Positions 44,803 through 53,620 of a stretch of 64,000 nt of DNA are shown here, one piece after another. Origin of the DNA: Phycisphaerales bacterium (GTDB lineage: Bacteria; Planctomycetota; Phycisphaerae; Phycisphaerales; UBA1924). Position 1 is the stretch's first letter, and every line of letters begins with the position of its first letter. The translations under genes and the position numbers were made by a program. The stretch is taken from positions 1 to 64,000 of the forward strand of contig JADLCM010000003.1 of NCBI GenBank assembly GCA_020847175.1, read 5' to 3'. Under the pieces are notes generated by a model. That model was not told where the DNA came from, searched no databases, and worked only from the letters and a program-made list of their open reading frames with translations.

Positions 44803-45882
44803 GTGGGCCCTCCTGCGTACACCGGGCTGGAAGCCGTCGCACTGACCGGGCTGCGCGAACCCTTCGGTCGCGCGCCCGCGGCAGGCGAAGGCGCCTCCCC
44901 CGGCGTGATCTCTCCGGGCGAACTCGCGCGGGTGCTCGAGCACTACGACCTCGGGCGCGTTGAATCCGCCAGGCCCCTCCACAAGGGTTCGCCGGAGGCC
45001 CCCAAGCTCGTCATCCGCACCGAGCGGGGCACGTTTCTTCTCAAGCGCCGCGCTCCGCAGGCCAGCGACCCCGTGCTCGTGGCGGCGGGCCACCATGTCA
45101 CGCTCCACCTGCTCGACCGCGACTACCCCACTCCCGAACTCGTCGGCACCCGCGCGGACAACAACTCGATGCTCCAGGTCGGACGCGCGGTGTACGAGAT
45201 GTTCACGTTCGTCCAGGGTTCCCCGTTTGATGGCTCTATCGCCCAGGCGCAGGCCGCGGGCGCGTCCCTCGCGCATCTGCACGCCTGCCTCGCCGTCTGC
45301 CACCCGCCTGTGGAAGTTCAGAGCGGCAGCTTCCACGCCTCGCCCCTCGCCCAGGCCCGCCTCGGCGCGGCCCGCGCCCGGTGCTCCGGCCCGGCCCTGG
45401 TCGCCCTTGATGAACTCGAGTTGCTGGCCCGTGATGCGGCCGAATCGGTCGATCGCCTCGGCTACGCCGGCCTCTCGCACCAGTTGATCCACGGGGACTG
45501 GCACCCGGGCAACCTCGTGTTCGACGGGGCGCGGGTCGCATCGGTCTTTGATTTCGACTCCCCCCGGCGGGCCCCGCGCGTGGTTGACCTCGCGGCGGGG
45601 GCACTCCAGTTCGCGCTCGCCCCGCGCGATCACGCGCTCGACATTGACCCGGGTCGCCTCGGCGCGATCGTGGGCGCCTATCACGCCCGCGCCCCGCTCA
45701 TCGGGGCCGAGCGAGCCATGCTCGCGCCGCTCATGGTTGAATCGCTGGTGGTGGAGGGCGTGACGCCCGTGGCCTGCACCGGGCGGTTCGGAGCGATCGA
45801 GGCCGACGTCTTTCTGCCCCGCGTTGCATCCTGCGCGCGATCGCTCCGCCGCGCGGTCGAAGGCTGCCTTCCGGCCACGTGA
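44803..45882 (+). CDS. APH/choline kinase-family phosphotransferase
   Basis: A 359-residue protein starting at GTG. It is a kinase-like fold with the ATP-lysine region KLVIRTERGTFLLKRR, the catalytic loop LIHGDWHPGNLVFDG (HGDxHxxN) and the metal-binding Asp in VFDFDSPRR. These are intact active-site motifs of the aminoglycoside phosphotransferase / homoserine kinase-II clan. The substrate is a small metabolite but cannot be named from the sequence. It is probably co-transcribed with the glycosylase upstream, and it ends seven bases from the convergent pseudopilin gene. Confidence 0.85.
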   Translation: MGPPAYTGLEAVALTGLREPFGRAPAAGEGASPGVISPGELARVLEHYDLGRVESARPLHKGSPEAPKLVIRTERGTFLLKRRAPQASDPVLVAAGHHVTLHLLDRDYPTPELVGTRADNNSMLQVGRAVYEMFTFVQGSPFDGSIAQAQAAGASLAHLHACLAVCHPPVEVQSGSFHASPLAQARLGAARARCSGPALVALDELELLARDAAESVDRLGYAGLSHQLIHGDWHPGNLVFDGARVASVFDFDSPRRAPRVVDLAAGALQFALAPRDHALDIDPGRLGAIVGAYHARAPLIGAERAMLAPLMVESLVVEGVTPVACTGRFGAIEADVFLPRVASCARSLRRAVEGCLPAT

Positions 45883-45889
45883 GCCGCGC

Positions 45890-46456
45890 TCAACCCTCGC
45901 CCGCGGCCCCGTCCAGCGTCAGCACGTTGCGACCGTGCGAGGCCGCACCCTTGCGCGGCCGATCATGCCGTGCCTCGTGATCCCACATCACCGGCTCTCC
46001 CGGGCGCAGTTCATACCAGCGCGTGACGGTCTGCTGCGGGCTGCGCAGCGAGTAGAAGAACATGAGGTCCCACGGGAGGTAGGAGTAGCTCCACCCGTCG
46101 GCCAGCGACTCCTCGCGGTCGGCCGGGCATCGCCACGGCGCCCGCGATGTCGTCTCGCCCGTTCGCGAGTCGTAGCGAGGGAGGGACACATCGAGGTATT
46201 CGGCGATGGCCGGCAGCGGCGCCAGGGCGCCGTGCCGCACGTCCACGGCTCGGAACGCCGCCGGGAGCAGGCCCGAGTGCTGGTTGCGGTAGCCCGCGAG
46301 ACCCTGCCCGATGGAGCGCAGGCCGGCAAGACACGATGCCCGGCGCGCCTCGGCCCGCGCGCCCGACAGACCGGGCAGCGCAATGGCGATGAGCGTCGCG
46401 ATCACGGCCATGACCACGATGAGTTCGACCAGCGTGAAGCCGGGGCGGCGTCTCAT
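45890..46456 (-). CDS. Type II secretion/type IV pilin-like protein (pseudopilin)
   Basis: A 188-residue protein. It has a prepilin leader cut at G^FTLVELIVVMAVIATLIAIA (Phe methylation and Glu5 present), followed by the amphipathic helix. The C-terminal domain is globular (WRCPADREESLADGWSYSY). This is the planctomycete class of single-pilin proteins that are numerous in these genomes. Its ATG overlaps the upstream stop (ATGA), so it is the last gene of a four-gene operon with a Cys-rich secreted protein and two membrane proteins, not part of a recognisable Gsp operon. Confidence 0.85.
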   Translation of the reverse strand: MRRRPGFTLVELIVVMAVIATLIAIALPGLSGARAEARRASCLAGLRSIGQGLAGYRNQHSGLLPAAFRAVDVRHGALAPLPAIAEYLDVSLPRYDSRTGETTSRAPWRCPADREESLADGWSYSYLPWDLMFFYSLRSPQQTVTRWYELRPGEPVMWDHEARHDRPRKGAASHGRNVLTLDGAAGEG

Positions 46457-47037
46457 CGCCCGCCCCCCGCGGCCAGCGCGACGTGCGGATCTTCGTCACC
46501 CGCAAGGAGTGCTCTGGCACCCGCAACCGACGAGCCTGAGGCGCCCGCATCCGCGATGGCTGAGAGCACCATCGCCGTGCCGTACCGCAACGTCACTTCA
46601 GGGTCGGTCGCGAGACTGACCAGGGCGTCAATCACATCTTCGGAAGGCTGCTCACCGGTGCGGTCAATGCGGCCTCGCAGACAGTTCAACGCTGCGCCGG
46701 CGAGGCGGAGTTGCTCTGCGGGATCCAAAGCCCGTCCAGGGGTAGGCGCGCGGGTTGCCCAGGCGCACCAAGTCACGATATCCGAATGACTCCAAGGCTC
46801 GGGGCTCCACGTAAGTTCGTGCAACGCACGCCGCGCAGCCGTCATTGCTTCAGACTCGCCCGGCTCCGGCGTGAATGCGGGGCGCGCGCCCCCGCATGAG
46901 GCACACGGTGCCACGGCGCTGCTGTATTGACTCTCCTCAATAATCGGGACACGCCGACTGCGGTGTTGTGATGCGATCACAACCATCGCGCCGGAGCACG
47001 CCAATGCGCCAATGATGGCGGATCGCCCCGCGATCAC
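46453..47037 (-). CDS. Single-pass membrane protein with HEAT-like helical domain
   Basis: A 194-residue protein. The GTG start at 47037 has GGAGG seven bases upstream and overlaps the previous stop (GTGA). It has one N-terminal span (SAIIGALACSGAMVVIAS), a short CASCGG motif, then helical hairpins such as DVIDALVSLATDPEVTLRYG and LAGDEDPHVALAAG that resemble HEAT-type repeats. I do not recognise the family. It is translationally coupled on both sides in the pseudopilin operon. Confidence 0.72.
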   Translation of the reverse strand: MIAGRSAIIGALACSGAMVVIASQHRSRRVPIIEESQYSSAVAPCASCGGARPAFTPEPGESEAMTAARRALHELTWSPEPWSHSDIVTWCAWATRAPTPGRALDPAEQLRLAGAALNCLRGRIDRTGEQPSEDVIDALVSLATDPEVTLRYGTAMVLSAIADAGASGSSVAGARALLAGDEDPHVALAAGGGR

Positions 47038-47663
47038 TGCCGATCCTCCGGTCGTGCTCTTCCCCGCCCTTCGGCCCAGGCCAGGTGACGACGCGCGTTG
47101 TCGGACACCCAGGTGTCGGGATCGCGGGTCAGTTCCATCAACCTCGCGCGGCAGACTTCGTCTCCAAAGAGCCCTCTCCCGGCCAGTGCCGCGCACGCAT
47201 GGTGACGACGACTCCGTGACATCGACCGAGAGGAATCCAACACGACGTCAAGCAGAACCCTGCGCGCCTGCGGATCGATCGGCGCCAAGGCATTGAGCCG
47301 CGCCTCGATCACGTGCAGCGCATCCATGGACAGCAGCCACGACTCAACTTCCGCTTCGGCTGCATCGTCCCTCGGCGTGGCGTCGAACGATGCCCTTCGG
47401 GCGATCATCGCCAGTTCAGCCGCGACGGCTTCGTCCCATCGTTCCTCGTGCAGCACGTCATTCCACATGCGGGCGCGCGTTGACGTGTACTCGGCGCTGA
47501 ACCGCGGCCCCGGCGTGGACCTTACATGCGGCATGGTGGAGAGCGACGTGCGCCATTCGGGAACGTCGCGATCCCGTCTCGATGCATACGTCCACAACAC
47601 GAGCGACGAACTGGCCACCACCGCCCCGCCGACGGCGAGGAGGGTGAGTCTTGAAGTTACCAT
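47034..47663 (-). CDS. Single-pass membrane protein with HEAT-like helical domain (second of pair)
   Basis: A 209-residue protein with one N-terminal span (LTLLAVGGAVVASSSLVLW). The rest is soluble and helical, with Arg/Asp-rich pairs (ARRVLLDVVLDSSRSMSRSR, then a LMELTRDPDTWVSDNARRHL helix), like the next gene's product. The two are probably diverged partners facing the same compartment. ATG 47663 lies three bases after the stop of the Cys-rich secreted peptide gene. No known family was recognised. Confidence 0.7.
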   Translation of the reverse strand: MVTSRLTLLAVGGAVVASSSLVLWTYASRRDRDVPEWRTSLSTMPHVRSTPGPRFSAEYTSTRARMWNDVLHEERWDEAVAAELAMIARRASFDATPRDDAAEAEVESWLLSMDALHVIEARLNALAPIDPQARRVLLDVVLDSSRSMSRSRRHHACAALAGRGLFGDEVCRARLMELTRDPDTWVSDNARRHLAWAEGRGRARPEDRQ

Positions 47664-47666
47664 GAC

Positions 47667-47957
47667 TCATTCGCCCCCGTTGTTCCACGCCTCCCAGTTC
47701 ACGCTGTCGCAGTACCCGAGGCACTGGTCCAGCCACGTGGGAGTCTCGAAGGCTTCCTGGTATCGCTCGTTGCAGCACTCGTAGCATTCTTCCGCCGAAC
47801 GCAGGCCTGCGGTGTGGGGGCCACAGTTGTCACGCCCCCAGTTGTACCCGGGATCCCCGGGCGAACCGGGATGGTCCTGCGCAAAGACAACGCCGGCGCT
47901 CGCGATCACCGCAAGCGCCGACGCCTGAAGCACACGCTCGAACCATGGACTTGTCAT
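47667..47957 (-). CDS. Small secreted Cys-rich protein
   Basis: A 96-residue protein from ATG 47957, with AAAGG upstream. It has a signal peptide (ASALAVIASAGVVFAQ). The mature about 70 residues contain a cluster of six cysteines (DNCGPH, EECYECCNERY, LDQCLGYC), so a disulfide-bonded exported protein is likely. It is the first gene of the operon continuing to the pseudopilin, about 110 bp below a clear promoter. The family is not recognised. Confidence 0.75.
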   Translation of the reverse strand: MTSPWFERVLQASALAVIASAGVVFAQDHPGSPGDPGYNWGRDNCGPHTAGLRSAEECYECCNERYQEAFETPTWLDQCLGYCDSVNWEAWNNGGE

Positions 47958-48069
47958 GGCTGGCCTTTCGAAAAGTGACGACACCACTCTCCGCCGGATG
48001 AAATCCATCGGCGGTCCATCGCCGTCACCAAGAATAGGATGCCGCAAAACCGCGCGTACGACCTAAAAC

Positions 48070-48097
48070 AGTATAATACGCAAACCTTGAGGTCCAA
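48070..48097 (-). promoter_or_regulatory. Sigma-70-type promoter for the Cys-rich/pseudopilin operon
   Basis: On the minus strand TTGGAC (48092-48097) and TATACT (48070-48075) are separated by 16 bases, close to the housekeeping consensus. They sit in an unusually AT-rich stretch about 110 bp before the ATG at 47957. The surrounding 47958-48275 interval has no other supportable gene; a 70-codon minus-strand frame there has no ribosome-binding site and crosses the promoter. Confidence 0.6.
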
Positions 48098-48275
48098 GAA
48101 AATTCATGCATGACACTGTCTTTGTGCGCGCCGGCGGTTGGTCCAAGCGTGCCGAGGTAACTTCACCTGCAAGGGTCTCGGCCCCCAAGGCCGTTGTCAA
48201 ACTGGCCGGCCTTGTGGACAAACAGTGGATAGGTCCGAGAACCGCTGTTCCAGGCTTCCTGCAGCCAACCTCCAC

Positions 48276-50060
48276 CTACCGACGCCCGCTCCTGGCTCGT
48301 CCGAAGAGACGCCTCTCAGGCAACTTGGTCGGCACGATGCCCCCGGGGAACTTCGCCTCAAGCCGTGCCTTGTCCTGTTCCGCCGCAACTTCCGCCGCGG
48401 GCGGGGGCGGCGGCGCGAAGCGGCTGGGCACCTTGGGTGCTTCCTCGACTTCACCCTCCGGGGCACGTCGCGGGCGCGTCGAGGCCCGGCCGGCACTCGG
48501 CGTGTCATCGCGGAAGTGCTCGGGCCGCGGAGAGGGCTTGAAATCCGGATACGCGAGCAGCGGAATCTCAAGGTTGATGAGCGACTCGATGTCGGTGAGC
48601 AGCCGTCCCTGGTCCGGCGTCACCATGCTCCACGCGATGCCGTCGCGCCCCGCGCGGGCGGTGCGCCCGATGCGGTGCACGTACACGTCCGGGTCTTCCG
48701 GCAGGTCGTAGTTGATGACATGCGTGATGCCGTCCACGTCGAGCCCGCGGCTGGCGAGGTCGCTCGCGATCACCACGCCCAGGTGCCCGGCCCGCAGCTT
48801 GCGGATCACCGTCTCGCGCCGGCTCTGGCGCATGTCGCCGTGCATCGCGAAGGCCGCGATCCCGTGCTTTTCCAGGTATTCAGCCAGGTTGTCCACCGTC
48901 CGCTTCAGGCGACAGAAGACCAGCGTCAGCGCCGGCTCCTCGTGCGTCAGCAGGTGGAGCAGCAGTTTCTTCTTGTCCCACGGCTCCACCGTGAGGTAGT
49001 GCTGCTGCACCATCTTCACCGTGAGCGAGCCCGAACTCGTCACGATCTTCTCGGCGTCGCGCATGTGCTTGCGCGCGAGTTCTTCAATCTCCTTGCTGAT
49101 CGTCGCCGACACCATCATCGTCTGGCGCTCCGCCGGGCACTGGCGCAGAATCTTCCGAATGTCGTCGCGGAAGCCGATGTCGAGCATCCGATCAACCTCG
49201 TCCAGCACGACGAACTTGAAGTTGTCGAATCGCATCAGCCGGCGCTCGACCATGTCCATCACGCGCCCCGGCGTGCCCACGATGATCTCGGGGTTCTTCG
49301 CCAGGCGCTCCGCCTGTCCCCGGATGCTCGCGCCTCCGTAGATCGGCAGCACCGTCAGGCCCGTGTGACGCCCCAGGACTCTCAGGCTGTCGGCGATCTG
49401 CGTCGCCAGCTCACGCGTTGGCGCCAGCACCAGCGCCTGAAACGCCTCCCCGCGCACCACCTTGGAGAGCAGCGGCAGGCCGAAAGCCGCAGTCTTTCCG
49501 GTGCCCGTCTTCGCCTGGCCCAGCAGGTCGCGCCCCGCGATGGCGGGGGAAATCAGTTGCGACTGGATCTTCGTCGGGTACACAAACCCCGCGTCCCGAA
49601 GCCCCTTCTGCACGCCCGCCGAGAGCTCGAACTCCGCCCACGTCCGCGTGAGGTCGAACAGGTCCGGGTCCCGTTCCGTGTACGCGATCGGCGCGCGGGG
49701 CTCGTGGTCCGATTCATCCTCCTCGTCGTCCTGCGCCCGAACTGCCGGCGCGGGCGGCGGCTCGCCCCCCTCGGGCCGTGCCTCCTCGCCCCGACCCCGG
49801 CCGCGCCCGCCACGCCGACGCCGGCGCTTGCGCGGCCCCGCCTCCCCGGTCTCACCGGTCTCGCTCCCGCCGGTCCCAGCGGTGGCCGCGCCCTCCGGCG
49901 CAGCGCCTTCCGGCGCGCCGGCCTGGTCTGCGCCGTCACCCGACTCTCGACGCGGTCCGCGCCGACGGCGACGCCGGCGCCGTCCGTCTCCGGAGGGCGA
50001 CGTGGAACCGTCATTCGCAGGGCTAGAGTCGGGTGAAGGCGCGTCGGGTTCGCTGATCAC
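48276..50060 (-). CDS. DEAD-box-type RNA helicase (RhlE-like) with long disordered N-terminus
   Basis: About 594 residues if started at GTG 50060. The first about 150 residues are disordered, rich in Arg, Gly, Pro and Glu (PRKRRRRRGGRGRGRGEE). The helicase core has the Q motif, motif I AKTGTGKTAAF, APTRELATQI, GTPGRVMDM, motif II VVLDEVDRMLD, motif III SATI, and the C-terminal VIASDLASRGLDVDG and HRIGRTARAG. Motif II is DEVD rather than DEAD. Such proteins unwind RNA duplexes in ribosome assembly and mRNA decay. The C-terminus is a basic tail. The exact start is uncertain because the 5' region is low-complexity. Confidence 0.9.
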   Translation of the reverse strand: MISEPDAPSPDSSPANDGSTSPSGDGRRRRRRRRGPRRESGDGADQAGAPEGAAPEGAATAGTGGSETGETGEAGPRKRRRRRGGRGRGRGEEARPEGGEPPPAPAVRAQDDEEDESDHEPRAPIAYTERDPDLFDLTRTWAEFELSAGVQKGLRDAGFVYPTKIQSQLISPAIAGRDLLGQAKTGTGKTAAFGLPLLSKVVRGEAFQALVLAPTRELATQIADSLRVLGRHTGLTVLPIYGGASIRGQAERLAKNPEIIVGTPGRVMDMVERRLMRFDNFKFVVLDEVDRMLDIGFRDDIRKILRQCPAERQTMMVSATISKEIEELARKHMRDAEKIVTSSGSLTVKMVQQHYLTVEPWDKKKLLLHLLTHEEPALTLVFCRLKRTVDNLAEYLEKHGIAAFAMHGDMRQSRRETVIRKLRAGHLGVVIASDLASRGLDVDGITHVINYDLPEDPDVYVHRIGRTARAGRDGIAWSMVTPDQGRLLTDIESLINLEIPLLAYPDFKPSPRPEHFRDDTPSAGRASTRPRRAPEGEVEEAPKVPSRFAPPPPPAAEVAAEQDKARLEAKFPGGIVPTKLPERRLFGRARSGRR

Positions 50061-50113
50061 GGAGAAAATGTCCTCGCACGAGAAGACCCGGCCATGCCGC
50101 CGGGCCGACGATT

Positions 50114-50926
50114 CTAGGCCCCGCCCGTCCCTGGGCCCGGGTGCGCCCGCTCGCGCGCGGCCCGGTCGAGGTCGAGCAGCATCGCGTGTTTCATCAGCGC
50201 CCCTGCCGCCGCGGACCCCGCGGCGCACCAGCCTCGCCAGCCGTCGAGAAAGGCCCGCTTCATCACGATCTGCTTGACGAACGCGCCGGGAGGCGACGCG
50301 ATGAGCCTCCACCGACTGCCGCGACGCCCCGCCGCGTGCAGGCTGCGCGCCGACGCCTGCGCGAGGCTGACCTGCGCCGCGAGAAACCGCCCCAGCCCGC
50401 GCACCGTGTCATGCCGCATGGTCCCTGCGACCCGTTCGACGCGCCCCTGCACTTCGAGCTTGTCGTGCGGATCGACGCCCCCCCAGCGCGCCTGCCCGGG
50501 GACCAGCGCCCGGCGCACCAGTCGCAGCCGCCACTCGGGTTGCCATGCGTGATCCAGATACCGCCCGTCGTACCACACCTTGCGGTTGACCATCAGGCCC
50601 GCGAGATCATCCGCAGCCCCGGCGAGCGATGCGCGAATCGACGCCGCAAGGTCCGGCTCGATGCTCTCATCGCTGTCGATGCAGAGCACCCACGGCTGCG
50701 TGCACGACTCAAGCGCCGCCTGCTTGGTCGCGATGTGACCGCGCCACGATACCCGATCCACCCGAGCTCCGAAGCGCTCCAGCAGCCCGATCGTGCCGTC
50801 CGTCGAGCCGGAGTCGAGCGCCACGATCTCGGCGCACAGCGGCCGCACCGAGGCGAGGGTGCGCTCGATGGTGTCATCGTTGTTTCTGCACACGATTGCC
50901 GCCGAGAGGGGCAGTGGCTCGCTCAT
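50114..50926 (-). CDS. Family 2 glycosyltransferase (WaaE/KdtX-like)
   Basis: A 270-residue protein, GT-A fold. It has the N-terminal LSAAIVCRNNDDTIERTL (nucleotide-sugar binding), then VALDSGSTDGT and the acidic catalytic segment CIDSDESIEPDLA. The two-residue ATKQAALE-like stretch is typical of the lipopolysaccharide-core WaaE group, so a role in surface glycan assembly is likely. A C-terminal hydrophobic helix may bind the membrane. A -10-like TACCAT lies six bases before the ATG. Confidence 0.87.
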   Translation of the reverse strand: MSEPLPLSAAIVCRNNDDTIERTLASVRPLCAEIVALDSGSTDGTIGLLERFGARVDRVSWRGHIATKQAALESCTQPWVLCIDSDESIEPDLAASIRASLAGAADDLAGLMVNRKVWYDGRYLDHAWQPEWRLRLVRRALVPGQARWGGVDPHDKLEVQGRVERVAGTMRHDTVRGLGRFLAAQVSLAQASARSLHAAGRRGSRWRLIASPPGAFVKQIVMKRAFLDGWRGWCAAGSAAAGALMKHAMLLDLDRAARERAHPGPGTGGA

Positions 50927-50932
50927 GCCCCG

Positions 50933-50938
50933 ATGGTA
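50933..50938 (-). promoter_or_regulatory. -10-like TACCAT six bases before the glycosyltransferase start (leaderless)
   Basis: Minus-strand TACCAT is followed by CGGGGC and the ATG at 50926. It has the same spacing as the boxes before the genes starting at 34333, 41480 and 61985. Confidence 0.4.
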
Positions 50939-51123
50939 CAGGGGCCCCGCGCGCCCGATCCGTTGTACATGACCCCCAACCCCGATCGCCGGTCGGCGCC
51001 CCCAACACCGCGGGCGCGGGCAGCCCCCCGCGCACGTCTTGCGCCCCGCGCGATTTCTCATGCTCCAAAGTGCGCTTCACCGACACTCAGACGCGGCGCG
51101 CTGCGCCCGCACGGAACAGTCGC

Positions 51124-51417
51124 ATGGACCGCACCGATCCCATCCCCTTCCACGTCGCCCGCGCCTACGGCCTTGCCGCGGCCCGCCCGGCCCAGGTTCG
51201 CTCGGCGCCGGTCAACCCCGCGCCCGGCACGGCTCCCGCCCGCAATCCGGATGCGATTGACCGACTCGTCGCGGCGGTGGTCCCCGGCCGGGTTGACTTC
51301 TCCGGTGAGTCACCTCGTCCGGCTTCGGCCATGCCCAGCCTGTACCGGCACCCCGCCGACCGCAACGCGGCGGCAACCGGCGTCGCCGCGGGGCGCGCCA
51401 TCGACGTGCAGGGCTGA
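51124..51417 (+). CDS. Small hypothetical protein, 97 residues
   Basis: It begins MDRTDPIPFHVARAYG and ends PADRNAAATGVAAGRAIDVQ plus a final Gly. It is hydrophilic, Pro/Ala/Arg-rich, with no signal or span. The conserved-looking parts are DRLVAAVVPGRVDFSG and the C-terminal segment. The family is not recognised. The gene is isolated between two minus-strand genes, 16 bp from the end of the HD-GYP gene. Codon use is like its neighbours, and the frame looks like real protein. Confidence 0.5.
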   Translation: MDRTDPIPFHVARAYGLAAARPAQVRSAPVNPAPGTAPARNPDAIDRLVAAVVPGRVDFSGESPRPASAMPSLYRHPADRNAAATGVAAGRAIDVQG

Positions 51418-51433
51418 TTGGCGCGGCAGTGCC

Positions 51434-53056
51434 TTACGCCGCCGCGGCGACCTTGAACACCCGCTGGGCCGGCGCATCCGCGACGGTCTGGTCATACAGG
51501 GTGAAGTCGAGGCCGAGGAAGGCCGGCACTATCGCCGGGTCAAACTGGGCCCCCGCGCAACGCGCGATCTCCGCGAGCACCGTATCGCGCGACATCGCCG
51601 AGCGATATGCGCGGTTGCTGCTCATGGCATCAAACGTGTCCGCCAGCCCGATAATCCGCGCGCACCGCGGGATCGCCTCGCCCGCCAGCCCGTGCGGGTA
51701 CCCCCGCCCGTCCCAGCGTTCGTGGTGGTGCAGCACGCCCGGCAGCACATCCTGCAGCAGCGGGATGTCTCGCAAGATCCGATGGCCGATCTCAGGGTGA
51801 AGCTTGATCGCGGCAAACTCCTCGTCGGTCAGCCTGCCGCTCTTGCCGAGCACGTGCTCGGGCACGCCGATCTTGCCCACGTCGTGCACCAGCCCGGCGA
51901 TGTGGATCCGGTCCACAAGGTCGCGCTCGATGCCGAGCGTCTCGGCGAGCTGCGCCGAGAGCAGCGCCACGCGCTCGGAGTGTCCGCACGTGTAGGGGTC
52001 CTTCGCGTCGATCGCCGACGTGAGCGCCTTGAGCGTGCCCATGAACATCGCCGACTGGTCGGCGTAGAGCCCGGCGTTCTCGAGGAAGGGCCCGATGTAC
52101 CCGGCCGCGGCCTCCAGGGCCTGCGTGTCGTAACTGCTGACCTGCGGATCCAGGCCCTTCTTCTCGCCGCACATCAGGTACCCCGCGGCCTTGCTGTCGC
52201 GCAGCACGGGCTGCACAATCACCTGCGGTCCGCCGTCGGGCAGGAACCCCGGCACGTCGCTGCCGATCATCCGCGCGACCGGCCTGCCGAGGTCGATGAT
52301 GTGCCGGCGCATCGCCGCGATGAGCGCCGGGCGCGTCATCGAGGGCGCGCCCACCACGAAGGTCCGCCCGTGCACCACGGGCGCGATCCGGGCGTCGTCT
52401 TCGAAGTGCGCGCCGACCCACGCGAAGTCCATGTTCGCCCGCAGGCGCTCCAGCGCCCGCGTCACGAACTGCTCGGGGTCGTTCGGTTCGTTCATGGCGC
52501 GCCCGAGCGCGTAGAGCAGGTCGATGGTCTCGTAGGCGCCCGTGAGCTGCGTCGTGAAGCCCTCGATCGTGCTGTGCTGGTCATGCCGCTCGCGCAGGTC
52601 TTCGAGCATCCATTCCAGCGTCAGGCGCACCCGCTTCGCCGACGCTTCGTCGTAGTTCGCATACTCGCGCATCACGTGGCGCGTGGTGGCCACGTCGATG
52701 TGCGCCGCTTTGCACGTCGCGACGAACGCTTCGCTCTCCAGAAACCCACGCGACATCGCCAGCGCGCCCAGGTACCCGCCGACCCGGCGACGGCGCATCT
52801 GCGCGAGGCCGATCAGCCAGCATCCCGGCATCACGGCCTGAAGTTCGGGCTTCTCCGCTCCGCTCCAGTCCGTCACCGCCCGCGACACCAGGCGCGCCAC
52901 TTCACCGCTGCGCAGCCACAGCCCCGCGAGGCTCGCCTCCGAGGGCTCCGCGAGCACCAGCCCGGCCGGGTTGAGCAGCCACGTGGGCAGCCCGAGCTGC
53001 GCGCACCGCTCCCGCAGCAGGCGCGCTGCGTCCAGGATTTCCCCCGCAGCCGTCAC
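51434..53056 (-). CDS. HD-GYP domain protein, probable cyclic-di-GMP phosphodiesterase
   Basis: A 540-residue protein. The N-terminal about 170 residues resemble a PocR/sensor-type domain (AARLLRERCAQLGLPTWLL, PGCWLIGLAQM). A GAF-like middle follows, and the C-terminus is HD-GYP: YTCGHSERVALLSAQ, the metal dyad LVHDVGKIG (His391-Asp392), HHHERWDGRGYPHGL (GYP motif near 452) and ADTFDAMSSNRAYR. All metal ligands look intact, so degradation of c-di-GMP is expected. The start overlaps the stop of the response-regulator gene (ATGA), which shows a two-gene operon and suggests the regulator feeds signals into it. Confidence 0.92.
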   Translation of the reverse strand: MTAAGEILDAARLLRERCAQLGLPTWLLNPAGLVLAEPSEASLAGLWLRSGEVARLVSRAVTDWSGAEKPELQAVMPGCWLIGLAQMRRRRVGGYLGALAMSRGFLESEAFVATCKAAHIDVATTRHVMREYANYDEASAKRVRLTLEWMLEDLRERHDQHSTIEGFTTQLTGAYETIDLLYALGRAMNEPNDPEQFVTRALERLRANMDFAWVGAHFEDDARIAPVVHGRTFVVGAPSMTRPALIAAMRRHIIDLGRPVARMIGSDVPGFLPDGGPQVIVQPVLRDSKAAGYLMCGEKKGLDPQVSSYDTQALEAAAGYIGPFLENAGLYADQSAMFMGTLKALTSAIDAKDPYTCGHSERVALLSAQLAETLGIERDLVDRIHIAGLVHDVGKIGVPEHVLGKSGRLTDEEFAAIKLHPEIGHRILRDIPLLQDVLPGVLHHHERWDGRGYPHGLAGEAIPRCARIIGLADTFDAMSSNRAYRSAMSRDTVLAEIARCAGAQFDPAIVPAFLGLDFTLYDQTVADAPAQRVFKVAAAA

Positions 53057-53439
53057 GCGGCCTCCTGGGCTCCGCTCATGCCCAAGAGCGCACGCACCCG
53101 TTCCACGAGGTGCCGCACGCTGAATGGCTTGGGATGCATCTCCGTGATCCCGGCCTCCGCACGTTCACAACCATCGACGACGTACCCACGCGCCGTCAGC
53201 ATGATGAGCGGCGTCTTCGCCGTGGGCCCGTATCCCCGAAGCGCCTTCGCCAGGTCAAGCCCGCTCATCACGGGCATCTGAAGATCGGTCACCACCAGGT
53301 CGGGCGCCTGCTCCTGCGCCAGTTCCCACGCCTCCTCGCCGTCGCGCGCACACACCACCTCGAAGCCCTCGCGCCGCAGGCGCTCCGAGAGCATCCGGCT
53401 GATGTGCGCCTCGTCATCGGCAAGGAGAATGCGCTTCAT
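53053..53439 (-). CDS. Single-domain response regulator (CheY-like)
   Basis: A 128-residue receiver domain. It has the acidic pair Asp8-Asp9, phosphoacceptor Asp52 in VVTDLQMPVMSG, Thr82 in LTARG and Lys104 in HPKPF, so all key residues are present. There is no output domain. It is translationally coupled to the HD-GYP protein, so it probably acts by protein contact with it. No histidine kinase is nearby. Confidence 0.93.
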   Translation of the reverse strand: MKRILLADDEAHISRMLSERLRREGFEVVCARDGEEAWELAQEQAPDLVVTDLQMPVMSGLDLAKALRGYGPTAKTPLIMLTARGYVVDGCERAEAGITEMHPKPFSVRHLVERVRALLGMSGAQEAA

Positions 53440-53609
53440 GGCCGCTCCGTGCCCCGGGGCCTTCCCGGGCAACCGAGGTCCATCGTCGCATTCCTGCCCA
53501 CCCTTGAGAGCAGCCCCGGCAAAGTCCCGGAGCAAGCCCTGCTCCGTCCCTCCGCTTGTCTGTGTGGTGCCGCGTGCGCCGGCGCGCGATCCGTCCGAGA
53601 ACGCCCCCG

Positions 53610-53615
53610 TATCCT
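53610..53615 (+). promoter_or_regulatory. -10-like TATCCT five bases before the WaaP-like kinase start
   Basis: TATCCT then CAGCC then the GTG at 53621. No Shine-Dalgarno is present, which is compatible with a leaderless start. Confidence 0.35.
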
Positions 53616-53620
53616 CAGCC

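Noticed and set aside
48063-48275. 70-codon minus-strand frame in the gap between the helicase and the Cys-rich protein gene
   Set aside because: No ribosome-binding site and no signal or domain pattern, and it crosses the operon promoter at 48070-48097.
50141-53281. Long plus-strand frame (over 1,000 codons) opposite the glycosyltransferase and HD-GYP genes
   Set aside because: It spans several real genes on the other strand, including intact HD-GYP and GT2 motifs, and is not protein-like.
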